From DASVWZ01 sp963715675 (lineage in GTDB: Bacteria; Acidobacteriota; Terriglobia; Terriglobales; Acidobacteriaceae), in assembly GCA_963715675.1 (NCBI GenBank), contig OY970265.1:124001-188000 (forward strand): 64,000 nt of DNA, read 5' to 3'. A program made the translations under genes and the position numbers. This document shows positions 44,662-53,873 of the stretch, one piece after another. The notes under the pieces are model-generated. The model was given only the letters and a program-made list of their open reading frames with translations, ran no database searches and was not told the origin of the DNA. Every line of letters starts with the position of its first letter. Within the stretch, counting starts at the first letter, position 1.

Positions 44662-46918
44662 TGAACAGAAGAACGTCGCGGTCTTCATTTGTCGCGGATG
44701 CGACATCGAGTCATCGCTCGACATGGAGGCCCTCGAGAAAGTTGCCGTCGAGGAGCGCCGCGTGGGTCTTTGCCGCTCACATTCGTTTCTTTGTGGAGAT
44801 GAGGGAGTTGCACAGATCAAAGAGTGTATCCAGTCTGGTGTTGCATCGGTGGTCATCGCCGGTTGTTCAGGCCGTTTTCACTCCCGAACCTTTTTCTTCG
44901 ACTCTTGCTTCGTGGAAAGGGTGGACCTGCGGGAACTGGTGGTTTGGAGCCACGCACCTCACAGTGAAGACACGCAGATGCTTGCCGAGGACAATCTGCG
45001 CATGGGAATCGCTCGGACGCTCAAAGCCGAGATTCGGGAACCAGTCAAGATTGTCGCCGAGCGGACCATCCTGGTTGTTGGAGGGGGTCCCAGCGGCATG
45101 GCTGCCGCGCGAGAGGCGAGCGGCGCGGGCTATCACGCAATCCTTGTAGAGAAAGAAGCCGAGCTTGGGGGATGGCTTCGCTCCTTCAAGAAACAGTTCC
45201 CCAGGAGCGCGCCGTACCGGGATCTGGAGGCCATCGATCTCGACCGTTGGATTCTTCAGTTGGAGACGGACCCCCACATCCAGATCCACCGATCTGCTGC
45301 GATCAAGAGCATCAGGGGCCAGCCCGGTCAGTTCGAAGTCGAGTTGGAGATCCACGGCTCGACGGTTCGCACCAAAGTCGGAGCTATCGTTCAGGCCACC
45401 GGATGGAAGCCGTATGACGCCTCGCGCCTGGGCCATCTTGGGTACGGCCGGAGTCCCGACGTGATCACCAATGTGGAGATGGAACGCCTGGCGGCCACGG
45501 GGCGGATCCGCTGTCCATCCGACGGTCGGCCAGCCAGGCGTATTGCATTCGTGCAGTGCGCCGGCTCGCGCGACAAAGCCCATCTTCCATACTGTTCCGT
45601 GGTGTGCTGTCGCGTATCGCTGAAACAGGCGTTGTGGGCTCGTGCACTGGACCCAGAGGTTGAAGCCTATATCTTCTACAAGGACATCCGCACACCGGGA
45701 CAGTACGAGGATTTCTATCGTCGCGCCCAAGAAGAACCCGGGATATCGATGACCAAAGGGGACGTGGTCTCGGTTACGACTGCTGAAGCTGGCAGCGCGC
45801 AAGCTCTCTACGTAAACGTCGAGAACACCCTCCTTGGGCCCTCAATTCAAGTCGAAGCCGATCTCGTGGTCCTTGCGACAGGGATGGTGCCAGTCGTCGC
45901 CGATGGCGAAGCAATTCGCAAAGTGCGCGATGCCAAGGCCATCATGGAAAAAGGGGAGCAGGGGCTTCAACTCGATGTGGCACTCCAGCTTGTGGCAGAC
46001 CATGGGCACCACGAGGGCACGGACTTGCTGCACTTGTGCTATCGGCAGGGTCCCGACCTTCCGGTGCTGCCTGGCGGATTCCCTGATTCCCACTTCATCT
46101 GTTTCCCTTACGAAACGCGGCGGACGGGCATCTATGCAGCGGGCTGTATGCGGGCGCCAAATGACATCGAAAGCTGCCTGGCGGACGCCGAGGGAGCGGT
46201 GCTCAAAGCGATCCAGTGTGTGGAACTGACCTCGAGGGGAGCGGCCCTGCATCCTCGCTGGGGCGATCTGTCCTTTCCGGATTTTCACATGCAGCGCTGC
46301 ACGCAGTGCAAACGCTGCACTGAGGAATGTCCGTTCGGCAGCCTCGACGAGGACGACAAGGGAACTCCGCTTCCGAACCCCAGCCGGTGCCGTCGCTGTG
46401 GCATCTGTCTTGGCGCTTGCCCGGAACGCATCATTTCCTTTGGTGACTACTCGATTGATATGGTCTCCTCGATGATCAAGGCGGTAAACATTCCCGACGA
46501 ATTCGAGGAGAAGCCGCGACTGTTGGTTCTGGCATGCGAGAACGACGCCTTGCCCGCACTGGAGGCCGCGGGCATCGCTCGTCTTCGGTACAGTCCTTTC
46601 GTGCGTGTGATTCCGGTGCGGTGCTTGGGCGCCGTCAATGTGATCTGGATTGCCGACGCACTGGCGCGCGGATTCGACGGCATCCTGCTGCTGGGATGCA
46701 AGTCGGGCGAGGACTACCAGTGCCACTTCATCCGAGGCAGCGAGTTAATGGTCACGCGCGGTGAAAACATACGCCAGAAGCTCCTCCAACTCGCTCTGGA
46801 GGAGCAGCGGGTACGCATCGAGCAGATCGCCCTGTCGGAATACCACCGGCTGCCGGCGCTCATCGACGAGTTTGTCGCGCAGATTGAGGCTGTTGGACTG
46901 AATCCATTCAAGGGCTGA
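44651..46918 (+). CDS. qmoB: Quinone-interacting membrane-bound oxidoreductase subunit B (HdrA/MvhD-like)
   Basis: The 755-residue flavo-iron-sulfur protein of the Qmo complex has, in order, an HdrA-type N-terminal domain (VAVFICRGCDIESS), an FAD domain (ILVVGGGPSGMAAAREAS, about residues 140-157), the VQCAGSRDKAHLPYCSVVCC block, two [4Fe-4S] motifs near residues 549-590 (CTQCKRCTEECPFGSL, CRRCGICLGACPERI) and a C-terminal MvhD/FlpD-like domain from about 620 (GILLLGCKSGEDYQCHFIRG). This is the architecture known for QmoB in sulfate reducers. It should be the electron-confurcating or docking partner of AprBA. Six bases separate it from qmoC. Confidence 0.94.
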   Translation: MVTDEQKNVAVFICRGCDIESSLDMEALEKVAVEERRVGLCRSHSFLCGDEGVAQIKECIQSGVASVVIAGCSGRFHSRTFFFDSCFVERVDLRELVVWSHAPHSEDTQMLAEDNLRMGIARTLKAEIREPVKIVAERTILVVGGGPSGMAAAREASGAGYHAILVEKEAELGGWLRSFKKQFPRSAPYRDLEAIDLDRWILQLETDPHIQIHRSAAIKSIRGQPGQFEVELEIHGSTVRTKVGAIVQATGWKPYDASRLGHLGYGRSPDVITNVEMERLAATGRIRCPSDGRPARRIAFVQCAGSRDKAHLPYCSVVCCRVSLKQALWARALDPEVEAYIFYKDIRTPGQYEDFYRRAQEEPGISMTKGDVVSVTTAEAGSAQALYVNVENTLLGPSIQVEADLVVLATGMVPVVADGEAIRKVRDAKAIMEKGEQGLQLDVALQLVADHGHHEGTDLLHLCYRQGPDLPVLPGGFPDSHFICFPYETRRTGIYAAGCMRAPNDIESCLADAEGAVLKAIQCVELTSRGAALHPRWGDLSFPDFHMQRCTQCKRCTEECPFGSLDEDDKGTPLPNPSRCRRCGICLGACPERIISFGDYSIDMVSSMIKAVNIPDEFEEKPRLLVLACENDALPALEAAGIARLRYSPFVRVIPVRCLGAVNVIWIADALARGFDGILLLGCKSGEDYQCHFIRGSELMVTRGENIRQKLLQLALEEQRVRIEQIALSEYHRLPALIDEFVAQIEAVGLNPFKG

Positions 46919-46924
46919 CCGAAG

Positions 46925-48112
46925 ATGACGACGATGCCAACCCCCGTTCTCATAAAGCCTGACCGGGAGTTCCGCAACCGCCTCATCGCGAGCGGAGGTG
47001 AGGATCTCAAGAAGTGTTTCCAATGCGCCACGTGCTCTGTGGTTTGTGAACTCGCAGACACCACCAGGCCTTTTCCGCGAAAAGAGATGATTTGGGCGCA
47101 GTGGGGCATGAAGGACCGATTGGTCGCGGATGTGGACATCTGGCTTTGCCATCAGTGCAACGACTGCTCCTTGCGTTGCCCGCGCGGCGCGCGGCCAGGA
47201 GATGTCATGGCGGCGGTTCGCAGGGAAGCCATTGTTCACTACAGCGCCCCGCGTTGGCTTGGCAATTGGGTGAACCAACCTCGCTTTCTGTCGCTCCTAT
47301 TGCTCTTTCCGTGCATATTGCTCGGTTTGATGGTGTGGGTGCGTGGACCGTTGGAAAGACTCCTGGGCGGTTCCTACAACCCGGATCGGATCGTCATTTC
47401 GTACTGGAGCCAACTACCACAGTGGCTTCTGATCCTTTTCTTCACTCCATTCGTCCTTCTGGATGCGATTGTGATCACTATGGGCGTGATGCGCTTTTGG
47501 CGCGACCTGAAGGCGTGCGATCGCCAGGCGGGACGTACGGGCAAAAAGCAATCGCTCGCTGCGAGCATTCGATCGGCGTCACGCAGCATCCTCGTTCATG
47601 AAGATTTCGATCGGTGCACAGCTGAGCACCCACGAGCGAATTCCCACAGGCTTGTTTTTTTTGGCTTTGTGGGCTTGCTTGTCGTGGACCTTTGGGTACT
47701 GACGGTCCGATTCAACCCGCTGCTAAGGGACGTCTTCGTATACCCCTTCAACTTCTGGAGCCCGTGGAAAGTTCTCGCCAATTTGGCGGGGAGCGCCGTG
47801 CTGGTCGGGTCCTTCCTCATGGTTCGCGACCGAATGGCTCGCACGGGCCGCACCGGCACCGGTTTCGATTGGACGTTTCTTGGCTTGGCGTTGACCGCAG
47901 TACTTACGGGATTCGGATGCGAGGCTCTCCACTATGCGCGCGTTGATCCGCTGAGATATGCGACCTACATGATCCACCTCGCAACTGTGTTCGCGCTGCT
48001 GGTGCTGCTGCCGTACTCCAAGTTTGCCCACATGATCTACCGCGCAACCGCCATGGCGTACGCGGCACATACGGGGCGACCGCCGCAAGGAGGTCCTCGT
48101 GACTCCGAATAG
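46925..48112 (+). CDS. qmoC: Quinone-interacting membrane-bound oxidoreductase subunit C (HdrC-HdrE fusion)
   Basis: The 395-residue subunit anchors the Qmo complex and binds quinone. The N-terminal HdrC-like part has two [4Fe-4S] motifs, C31, C34, C37, C41 (CFQCATCSVVCE) and C75, C78, C81, C85 (CHQCNDCSLRCPRG). From about residue 115 there are six membrane helices of cytochrome b type (HdrE/NarI-like) with candidate haem ligands in HSLVFFGF-like and HYARVDP blocks. The stop codon lies inside dsrJ (14-base overlap), so it is translated together with the next gene. It is complete, without frameshift. Confidence 0.94.
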   Translation: MTTMPTPVLIKPDREFRNRLIASGGEDLKKCFQCATCSVVCELADTTRPFPRKEMIWAQWGMKDRLVADVDIWLCHQCNDCSLRCPRGARPGDVMAAVRREAIVHYSAPRWLGNWVNQPRFLSLLLLFPCILLGLMVWVRGPLERLLGGSYNPDRIVISYWSQLPQWLLILFFTPFVLLDAIVITMGVMRFWRDLKACDRQAGRTGKKQSLAASIRSASRSILVHEDFDRCTAEHPRANSHRLVFFGFVGLLVVDLWVLTVRFNPLLRDVFVYPFNFWSPWKVLANLAGSAVLVGSFLMVRDRMARTGRTGTGFDWTFLGLALTAVLTGFGCEALHYARVDPLRYATYMIHLATVFALLVLLPYSKFAHMIYRATAMAYAAHTGRPPQGGPRDSE

Positions 48113-48500
48113 ACCTTCGAACTGGCTGCTTCCAGCGGTCGCGGGTGTCATCATTTTGGTCCCATTTGGGTACAGCGTCGGACGCTTCGGCTGGGTCTCC
48201 ACCTTTGCTGCCCCGAAGCCGTTCTTGGAAGTTGTGTCTCCGCCTTCTCAGCGCTGCGTCCGAGACCCTGCCTGGATGCGGCAGAACCACAGGGTCTTGC
48301 TCGAGGAACTGCGGGACAAAACTGTGCGAGAGGGAATCCGGAGCGAGATCACCTTGCACAGTTGCAGCCAGTGCCACAAGGACAAGACCCAGTTCTGCGA
48401 CAAATGCCATAATGCCGCGAACCTGCACCCAGATTGTTTCGATTGCCATTCCTATTCAACAACTCATCAACCGGTTCTTCTCTTGGAAGGTGCGCCATGA
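48099..48500 (+). CDS. dsrJ: DsrJ-type periplasmic trihaem cytochrome c
   Basis: The 133-residue protein starts at GTG 48099, six bases after a perfect AAGGAGG. Residues about 10-30 are an uncleaved membrane anchor. Three haem motifs follow: CSQCH (89-93), CDKCH (100-104) and CFDCH (113-117). Before them, QRCVRDPAWMRQNHRVLL carries Cys53, in the position of the conserved Cys that ligands one haem in characterised DsrJ proteins. Together these make DsrJ the best match rather than a generic multihaem cytochrome. Its stop overlaps dsrO (ATGA). It should act in the periplasm, together with DsrO and DsrP. Confidence 0.9.
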   Translation: MTPNRPSNWLLPAVAGVIILVPFGYSVGRFGWVSTFAAPKPFLEVVSPPSQRCVRDPAWMRQNHRVLLEELRDKTVREGIRSEITLHSCSQCHKDKTQFCDKCHNAANLHPDCFDCHSYSTTHQPVLLLEGAP

Positions 48501-49216
48501 GTTGTTCACGAAGGGCCTTTCTGGTTGGCCTGGGCGGCATCGCTTTGGCCAAGTCTTTATGGGCCGGAGGCTCGGAACGCCGGCGGCTGACACTTGTAAT
48601 CGACCTGGCCCGTTGCCGCCGGGCAAAGCCGGGATGCGAGATCTGCCGCCAGGCCTGTCATGCTGCTCACAATGTCCCCTCAATTCCGGATCCCGCCCAC
48701 GAGATCAAGTGGATCTGGAAGGAGGAGTTCGGGCGGGTTTTCCCCACCGAGCTTCGCCCAGGATTGCCCAAGGAACTCGAAACCTCCTCGGTTCCCGTTT
48801 TATGTAATCACTGCGACAACCCGCCGTGTGTCCGAGTGTGCCCGACGGGCGCCACGTTCGTGAAGCCGAACGGGATGGTTGCCATGGACGAGCATCGTTG
48901 CATCGGTTGCCGCTACTGCATGTCAGCCTGCCCCTACGGTTCGCGGAGTTTCAACTACGTAGATCCCGGACCATTTCTGCCGACCGCGACTCCGGATTAT
49001 CCGCACCGTACGCGGGGAGTGGTGGAAAAGTGCACGTTCTGCGAGGATCGCCTTGCCAGCGGGAGGCGGCCGGCGTGTGTGGAATCGTGCCCGGTACAGG
49101 CGATGACGTTCGGCGACATCAACGATCCTGCGGTACGAGACCGTCTCGCTACTTCAAAAGTCCTCCGGCGGCGGCCGGAGCTTGGAACATCGCCTTATGT
49201 CTTCTACATCCTCTGA
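48497..49216 (+). CDS. dsrO: DsrO-type periplasmic ferredoxin with Tat signal
   Basis: The 239-residue protein has a twin-arginine signal (SRRAFLVGLGGIALA, residues 4-18), so it is folded with its clusters before export. Four cysteine groups follow: the N-terminal GCEICRQACHAAHN set, CNHCDNPPCVRVCPTGA (about residue 96), CIGCRYCMSACPYGSR (about 135) and CTFCEDRLASGRRPACVESC (about 175), giving four cluster sites as in DsrO and other DMSOR-type beta subunits. ATG 48497 overlaps the dsrJ stop and gives the signal peptide directly. The end overlaps dsrP by 20 bases. Partners are DsrP in the membrane and DsrJ in the periplasm. Confidence 0.92.
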   Translation: MSCSRRAFLVGLGGIALAKSLWAGGSERRRLTLVIDLARCRRAKPGCEICRQACHAAHNVPSIPDPAHEIKWIWKEEFGRVFPTELRPGLPKELETSSVPVLCNHCDNPPCVRVCPTGATFVKPNGMVAMDEHRCIGCRYCMSACPYGSRSFNYVDPGPFLPTATPDYPHRTRGVVEKCTFCEDRLASGRRPACVESCPVQAMTFGDINDPAVRDRLATSKVLRRRPELGTSPYVFYIL

Positions 49217-50354
49217 ACCTGCCCGGCCGTCGGGATTGCTTCGGGCTATCCCGGTTGTTCTGCTCGTGGTGGCGGCGGGCTTGGTGGCGTGGTCGATCCA
49301 GCTTTCGCGAGGGCTTGGTATCACCGGACTGAGCCGGGATGTGAGTTGGGGTCTATACATATCGCAGTTCACCTTTTTTGTCGGGGTGGCCGCCTCGGCG
49401 GTAATGGTAGTCGTGCCGTACTATCTGCACGACTTCAGGGCGTTTGGCCGCCTGGTGGTTCTCGCGGAAATGCTGGCGATCGCGGCCCTGGTCGGGGCGG
49501 GACTCTTCGTGCTTGTCGACCTGGGTCAGCCAGGCCGGGTGCTGAATGTCCTGCTTTATCCATCTCCCACATCGCTGATGTTCTGGGACGTACTTTGTCT
49601 GGGAGGCTACCTTGCGATCAACGTAGTGTTCGTGGCAACCGCTCTCATCACGGAGAGGCGCGGCCTGGTCACACCGCGCTGGGTCATGCCCCTGGCGTAT
49701 CTGTCCATTCCTTGGGCAGTGAGCATCCACACGGTGACAGCGTTTCTTTATGCGGGCCTTCCCGGACGGCCATTCTGGGAGACCGCCGTTCTGGCGCCCC
49801 GCTTTCTGGCATCGGCTTTTTGCTCTGGGCCGAGCCTGCTTCTTCTGATTGTTCTTCTGCTCAAGGACAAACCCGGAATGGATGTCGGCCCCGCAGCGGT
49901 TCGGGCGCTGACGAATATCATTCGGTACGCTCTCGCCATTAATCTCTTCCTGGTCGGTGTCGAGGTATTCACCGCTCTCTACAGCCAGCTGCCGGGCGAA
50001 GTGGAAGCATGGCGCGTGGCATATTTGGACCCGCAGGGTGGCGTGCGCTTCTGGATGTGGGGATCCGTCGGGCTCAGCCTCATCGCCTTTGGCACACTTT
50101 TAATCCCGGCAATGCGTATGCAGCGACGCTACCTGGCACTTGCAGCGGCACTCGTGTTTGTTTCCGTCTGGATGGAAAAGGGGCTGGGGTTCATTGTCGC
50201 GGGATTCGAGCCCTCACCTTTGGGCCACGTGTCTGGATACTCACCCACGTTCCTGGAAATAACGATTGCGTTTGGTGTCTGGGGCGTGGGGGCTTTGGTG
50301 CTCATCCTCGCCGTATGGTTGGCTTCAACGGTGAGAACGACGGAAGCTGCCTGA
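49197..50354 (+). CDS. dsrP: DsrP/NrfD-type integral membrane quinone protein
   Basis: About 385 residues from ATG 49197 (a TTG 15 bases upstream is possible); the start lies inside dsrO. It has about ten membrane helices with the NrfD-family pattern: SWGLYISQFTFFVGVAASAV (helix 2), RPFWETAVLAPRFLASAFCS and VWMEKGLGFIVAGFEPSPLG near the C terminus, close to the DsrP signature. The protein should exchange electrons between menaquinone and DsrO. No dsrM or dsrK follows or precedes it; 390 bases later the coding region ends and the mobile-element region begins. Confidence 0.92.
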   Translation: MSSTSSEPARPSGLLRAIPVVLLVVAAGLVAWSIQLSRGLGITGLSRDVSWGLYISQFTFFVGVAASAVMVVVPYYLHDFRAFGRLVVLAEMLAIAALVGAGLFVLVDLGQPGRVLNVLLYPSPTSLMFWDVLCLGGYLAINVVFVATALITERRGLVTPRWVMPLAYLSIPWAVSIHTVTAFLYAGLPGRPFWETAVLAPRFLASAFCSGPSLLLLIVLLLKDKPGMDVGPAAVRALTNIIRYALAINLFLVGVEVFTALYSQLPGEVEAWRVAYLDPQGGVRFWMWGSVGLSLIAFGTLLIPAMRMQRRYLALAAALVFVSVWMEKGLGFIVAGFEPSPLGHVSGYSPTFLEITIAFGVWGVGALVLILAVWLASTVRTTEAA

Positions 50355-50747
<393 letters not shown>

Positions 50748-52073
50748 TGTCGTTCGCCAAAATTCAGTCGGGCCGTTAAATCAACAGCTTGCACAGCTTC
50801 CTCAGTTCCTGAATCTGCTATAAGCTCGCCATGTTCCGTTTCGTCGGACTTTCATTCGCAGTCATCCTTCGCCTCTTTCGCCGCCGTGGTAGTTTGCTGC
50901 TGGAGAACCTCGTTCTCCGGCAACAGGTTTCAGTTCTGAAACGGAAGAATGGCCGACCGAAATTGACCGGAATGGATCGATGGTTTTGGGTGGCGGTAAG
51001 CCGGGTATGGTCGGGGTGGAAGGCTTCGCTCCTGGTGGTGAAGCCAGAAACCGTGGTCGAGTGGCATCGTCGGGGATTCCGGCTATACTGGCGGCTTAAA
51101 TCGAAAGCCAAGCAGCTCGGCAGAACACCGATCTCTAAAGAGCTACAACAACTGATCTTCCAAATGGCGAGCGAGAATCCGGGTTGGGGCGCTCCTCGCA
51201 TTCACGGCGAACTCCTCATGCTCGGATTCAATGTGGGGGAACGAACCATCTCCCGCTGGATGCAACGGCAACCCAGAAAGCCCGATCCAGCGCAGCGCTG
51301 GCTCTCATTCCTGCGCAATCATCGAGAAGCGATCGCTGCCATGGATTTCTTCACCATGCCGACTCTCACCTTCCGTGTGCTCTATTGCTTCTTCATCATT
51401 ACGCATGACCGCAGGCACATTCTCCATTTCCACGTCACCGCGCATCCGACGAGTGCCTGGATCACTCAACAGATCCGTGAAGCGTTTCCTGATGAGACAG
51501 GAACGCGGTATCTGATCCTTGACCACGACGGAAAATACGGGTTGGAGGTTCCCACCGCCATTCGAGCGATGGGAATCATGCCGCTCCACACGGCGTTTCG
51601 CAGTCCGTGGCAGAATGGCGTGGCCGAGCGTTGGGTAGGAAGCTGCCGACGTGAACTGCTCGACCAGGTGATCCCGGTCAGTGAGCGCCACCTGAGGCGA
51701 CTACTCTCAGACTATGTCCGTTATTACCATGACGACCGAACCCACTTGGGTCTGAGGAAGGAAACGCCAGGCGGGAGAATTCGTTCGACCAGTTGCGGAA
51801 AGGTGATCGCATTTCCGCGAGTCGGAGGTTTGCACCACCGCTACGAACGGGCAGCATAAATCGTTCGACGAAATCCCCATCCTTCGTGATCATTTCGCAA
51901 TGGCCGGCTCAAGAGTGTGCGCGTAGCCCGGCGGGTATCCAATCAAAGTCCACAACACTTCGTTTCTTTTTGTAGTTTCCCGCGCGGAGTGAAGGATTCG
52001 AGAGGTCCGCGAACCCGAAAGACTGGGGGCGGGACGACACGAAGTCATACCGATGGAGTTTTGGCGAACCACA
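50748..52073 (+). mobile_element. Insertion sequence with rve-type transposase, copy 1
   Basis: TGTCGTTCGCCAAAA at 50748-50762 and TTTTGGCGAACCACA at 52059-52073 are inverted repeats with one mismatch, enclosing one transposase gene. The element is about 1.33 kb and starts about 110 bases from the tRNA-Pro fragment. The exact outer bases and target duplication are not resolved because another element end directly follows on the right. Confidence 0.7.
50831..51859 (+). CDS. DDE transposase with integrase core
   Basis: The 342-residue transposase has an N-terminal helical part (LFRRRGSLLLENLVLRQQVS), an HTH-like segment (WGAPRIHGELLMLGFNVGER) and an rve catalytic core with the DDE residues in AAMDFFTMPT, YLILDHDGKYGLEV and SPWQNGVAERWVGSCRRELL. 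It ends GGLHHRYERAA, the typical tail of this family, common in Acidobacteria. It appears intact. The element belongs to the IS3/IS481-like superfamily; the ISfinder family cannot be fixed by eye. Confidence 0.85.
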   Translation: MFRFVGLSFAVILRLFRRRGSLLLENLVLRQQVSVLKRKNGRPKLTGMDRWFWVAVSRVWSGWKASLLVVKPETVVEWHRRGFRLYWRLKSKAKQLGRTPISKELQQLIFQMASENPGWGAPRIHGELLMLGFNVGERTISRWMQRQPRKPDPAQRWLSFLRNHREAIAAMDFFTMPTLTFRVLYCFFIITHDRRHILHFHVTAHPTSAWITQQIREAFPDETGTRYLILDHDGKYGLEVPTAIRAMGIMPLHTAFRSPWQNGVAERWVGSCRRELLDQVIPVSERHLRRLLSDYVRYYHDDRTHLGLRKETPGGRIRSTSCGKVIAFPRVGGLHHRYERAA

Positions 52074-52078
52074 AGAGT

Positions 52079-52361
52079 TTTGGCGAGGCACAAGGTTCAG
52101 CAACTCGGGGTCGCGTTGTTTCTCACGCGCGGATCGGTGGCCTGCACCATCGCTACGACCGCGCCGCCTAACCTCGACCGTTCGAAAAGTCACGTTCTCA
52201 ATTGTCTGTCAGGTTTTCGGGGACCAGTGTGACTGACTGAACGGATACGACTCAGCCAACCGCGACTAAGTCCTGCACCCTGGCAACAGGGCAAAAGGTC
52301 ACACCCCATTTTTCTTCAGGATGCATCGTTCAGGGTACGTTTTCAATTGTGGCGAAGCACA
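52079..52361 (+). mobile_element. Truncated 3' end of a second rve-type insertion sequence
   Basis: From 52094 the sequence matches the last 26 codons and the downstream tail of the element at 62214-63525, including GGTTCAGCAACTCGGGG, GGGGACCAGTGTGACTGACT and GGATGCATCGTTCAGGGTAC. The coding remnant ends at 52171 and the tail runs to the TTGTGGCGAAGCACA end at about 52361. The 5' nine tenths of the element are missing. Another terminal-repeat-like piece, TTTTGGCGAACGACGG, lies near 52404. Confidence 0.75.
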
Positions 52362-52432
52362 GAATCCTCACGGCGTGATTCTAGGCCCAAAACCGCACGA
52401 TCTACTTTTGGCGAACGACGGCTAGAGCGCTC

Positions 52433-53806
52433 TTACATTATTGGCTTCCAATTCGCACCGCTAAGGTTTGCCGGACAAACCCAAAGAGCAGTCACACCAG
52501 TTCCACCACTGCTATTTGAGAACAAACTTCCACTGGCACTTGAAGCGCAGGTGCCACTCGGCGCGTTCGTTCCGCTGCCCCATGTGGCCGCACGTGGGCT
52601 CGTAGTATATCGGGAATGGCCGCCGTTGGCCGCTTCGCCCAGAGCGTACATAGCTACGGTTGCGTCTTGAATCGTAGTGGAGGTCACGTCATCCTGAATA
52701 GTGGTTGTGCCGGACAACCCGCTATTGCTTGCTCCCATGATGCTGAGATCTGTGACTGCGTAGTTGGTTGAGATGTGTACGGTGTTTACCGGCGTGAGAC
52801 TGGTATGGCTTGTATCGCCGGTGACGTTCAGCAGCACGTTGCTTTGTGCGATTCCGTTTCCTCCCACGCGGACTCCGTCGTAAAAGCCCGCAATTGTCAC
52901 ATCCTCAAGAGAGTTGTTGGACGAATCAAGCAAAACGGCGGCTGGTGCATCATTCGTCTCGGAGTGACAATATAATCCATGGATCCCGTGCGTACTGCCG
53001 CTCACGTTTAGGATCTGCGCGCAAACCGTGCCTGTGGTGCCCGAGTAGGTGCCGGTATCAAATGTGATATTGGAATACGGGCCGGAATTGTAGGCGCTGC
53101 TGTCAACCAGCAGCCCGATGCCGCGGATCTGGTACAGCCTGACGTGGTCCACCACACTGGCGTTCCCGGCGTATTCGTTCACGATTCCGTTGAAGGAGCC
53201 CCCCTTTCCATCCAGCGTTAGCCTTTCGACTGAGATTCCCGTACACTGCGACGACCCGCAAATGGAGGAGGAGCCAAACTGCAGAAATGGCCCTGGGGTC
53301 GAGAAAGTACTCGATGCCTGGATTGTGCTGATATCTGGAGTTGTGCCGGATAGAGTGGCTTCTCCCTCTCCGATCAGATGCGTATTGCTCGGCAATTTCC
53401 ACGTGGAGGAAATGACGATAGTTTGGGCGGGCAGCAGAATGGTCGAGGGGACGTTGGCAAAACTGCTGCCGTTGTACCAAGGAGTTGTGCCCGATGCGCA
53501 GGTCATATTCGTTCCGGTCGCACCAGGAAGTCCGCGAGCGTCAATGACTGCGCCGACAGCGGGATAGGTTATGCTCGTGCTGCTCAGAATCCCGTAGAGC
53601 ACGGCGCAAATATCCGTGGCCGACGATCCGAAGACGCTCGCGTCGATGAAGGCAGGAGAAGAAGTCGTGGCTCCAGATGAATTATAGACGGCGTTCTCAG
53701 CGGTCTGTGCGTTCGCAGCGGACGTGAAAACCGCTAGCCCGCAAGATAGGACAGCTAAACCTACAAAGAACTCCACTGCAGAGGCAAACCTCATTGCGCG
53801 TTGCAT
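52433..53806 (-). CDS. Secreted right-handed beta-helix protein, paralogue 1
   Basis: The 457-residue protein starts at ATG 53806 behind AAAGGAGCG. A signal peptide (residues about 10-34, ending ANAQ) precedes a long Ser/Thr/Gly/Asn-rich region with strand-turn periodicity: TIVISSTWKLPSNTHLIGEG, GISVERLTLDGKGGSFNGIV and NNSLEDVTIAGFYDGVRVGG. This pattern is typical of pectate-lyase-like beta helices. The last 60 residues (SGSLFSNSSGGTGVTALWVC, then NWKPIM) form a small C-terminal domain shared with the two paralogues in this region. No catalytic residues can be assigned; binding or modification of polysaccharides outside the cell is a guess. Confidence 0.8.
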   Translation of the reverse strand: MQRAMRFASAVEFFVGLAVLSCGLAVFTSAANAQTAENAVYNSSGATTSSPAFIDASVFGSSATDICAVLYGILSSTSITYPAVGAVIDARGLPGATGTNMTCASGTTPWYNGSSFANVPSTILLPAQTIVISSTWKLPSNTHLIGEGEATLSGTTPDISTIQASSTFSTPGPFLQFGSSSICGSSQCTGISVERLTLDGKGGSFNGIVNEYAGNASVVDHVRLYQIRGIGLLVDSSAYNSGPYSNITFDTGTYSGTTGTVCAQILNVSGSTHGIHGLYCHSETNDAPAAVLLDSSNNSLEDVTIAGFYDGVRVGGNGIAQSNVLLNVTGDTSHTSLTPVNTVHISTNYAVTDLSIMGASNSGLSGTTTIQDDVTSTTIQDATVAMYALGEAANGGHSRYTTSPRAATWGSGTNAPSGTCASSASGSLFSNSSGGTGVTALWVCPANLSGANWKPIM

Positions 53807-53873
53807 GTTTCGCTCCTTTCGTTCCTCATCCGACGCAGAAGTCGCGTTCCATCATGATGTGTCCAGCCAGATC

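Noticed and set aside
40881..50354. A complete canonical dsrMKJOP complex
   Set aside because: Only J, O and P are present. QmoC resembles parts of DsrM and DsrK in fold, but its gene order and Fe-S/cytochrome b fusion are those of QmoC.
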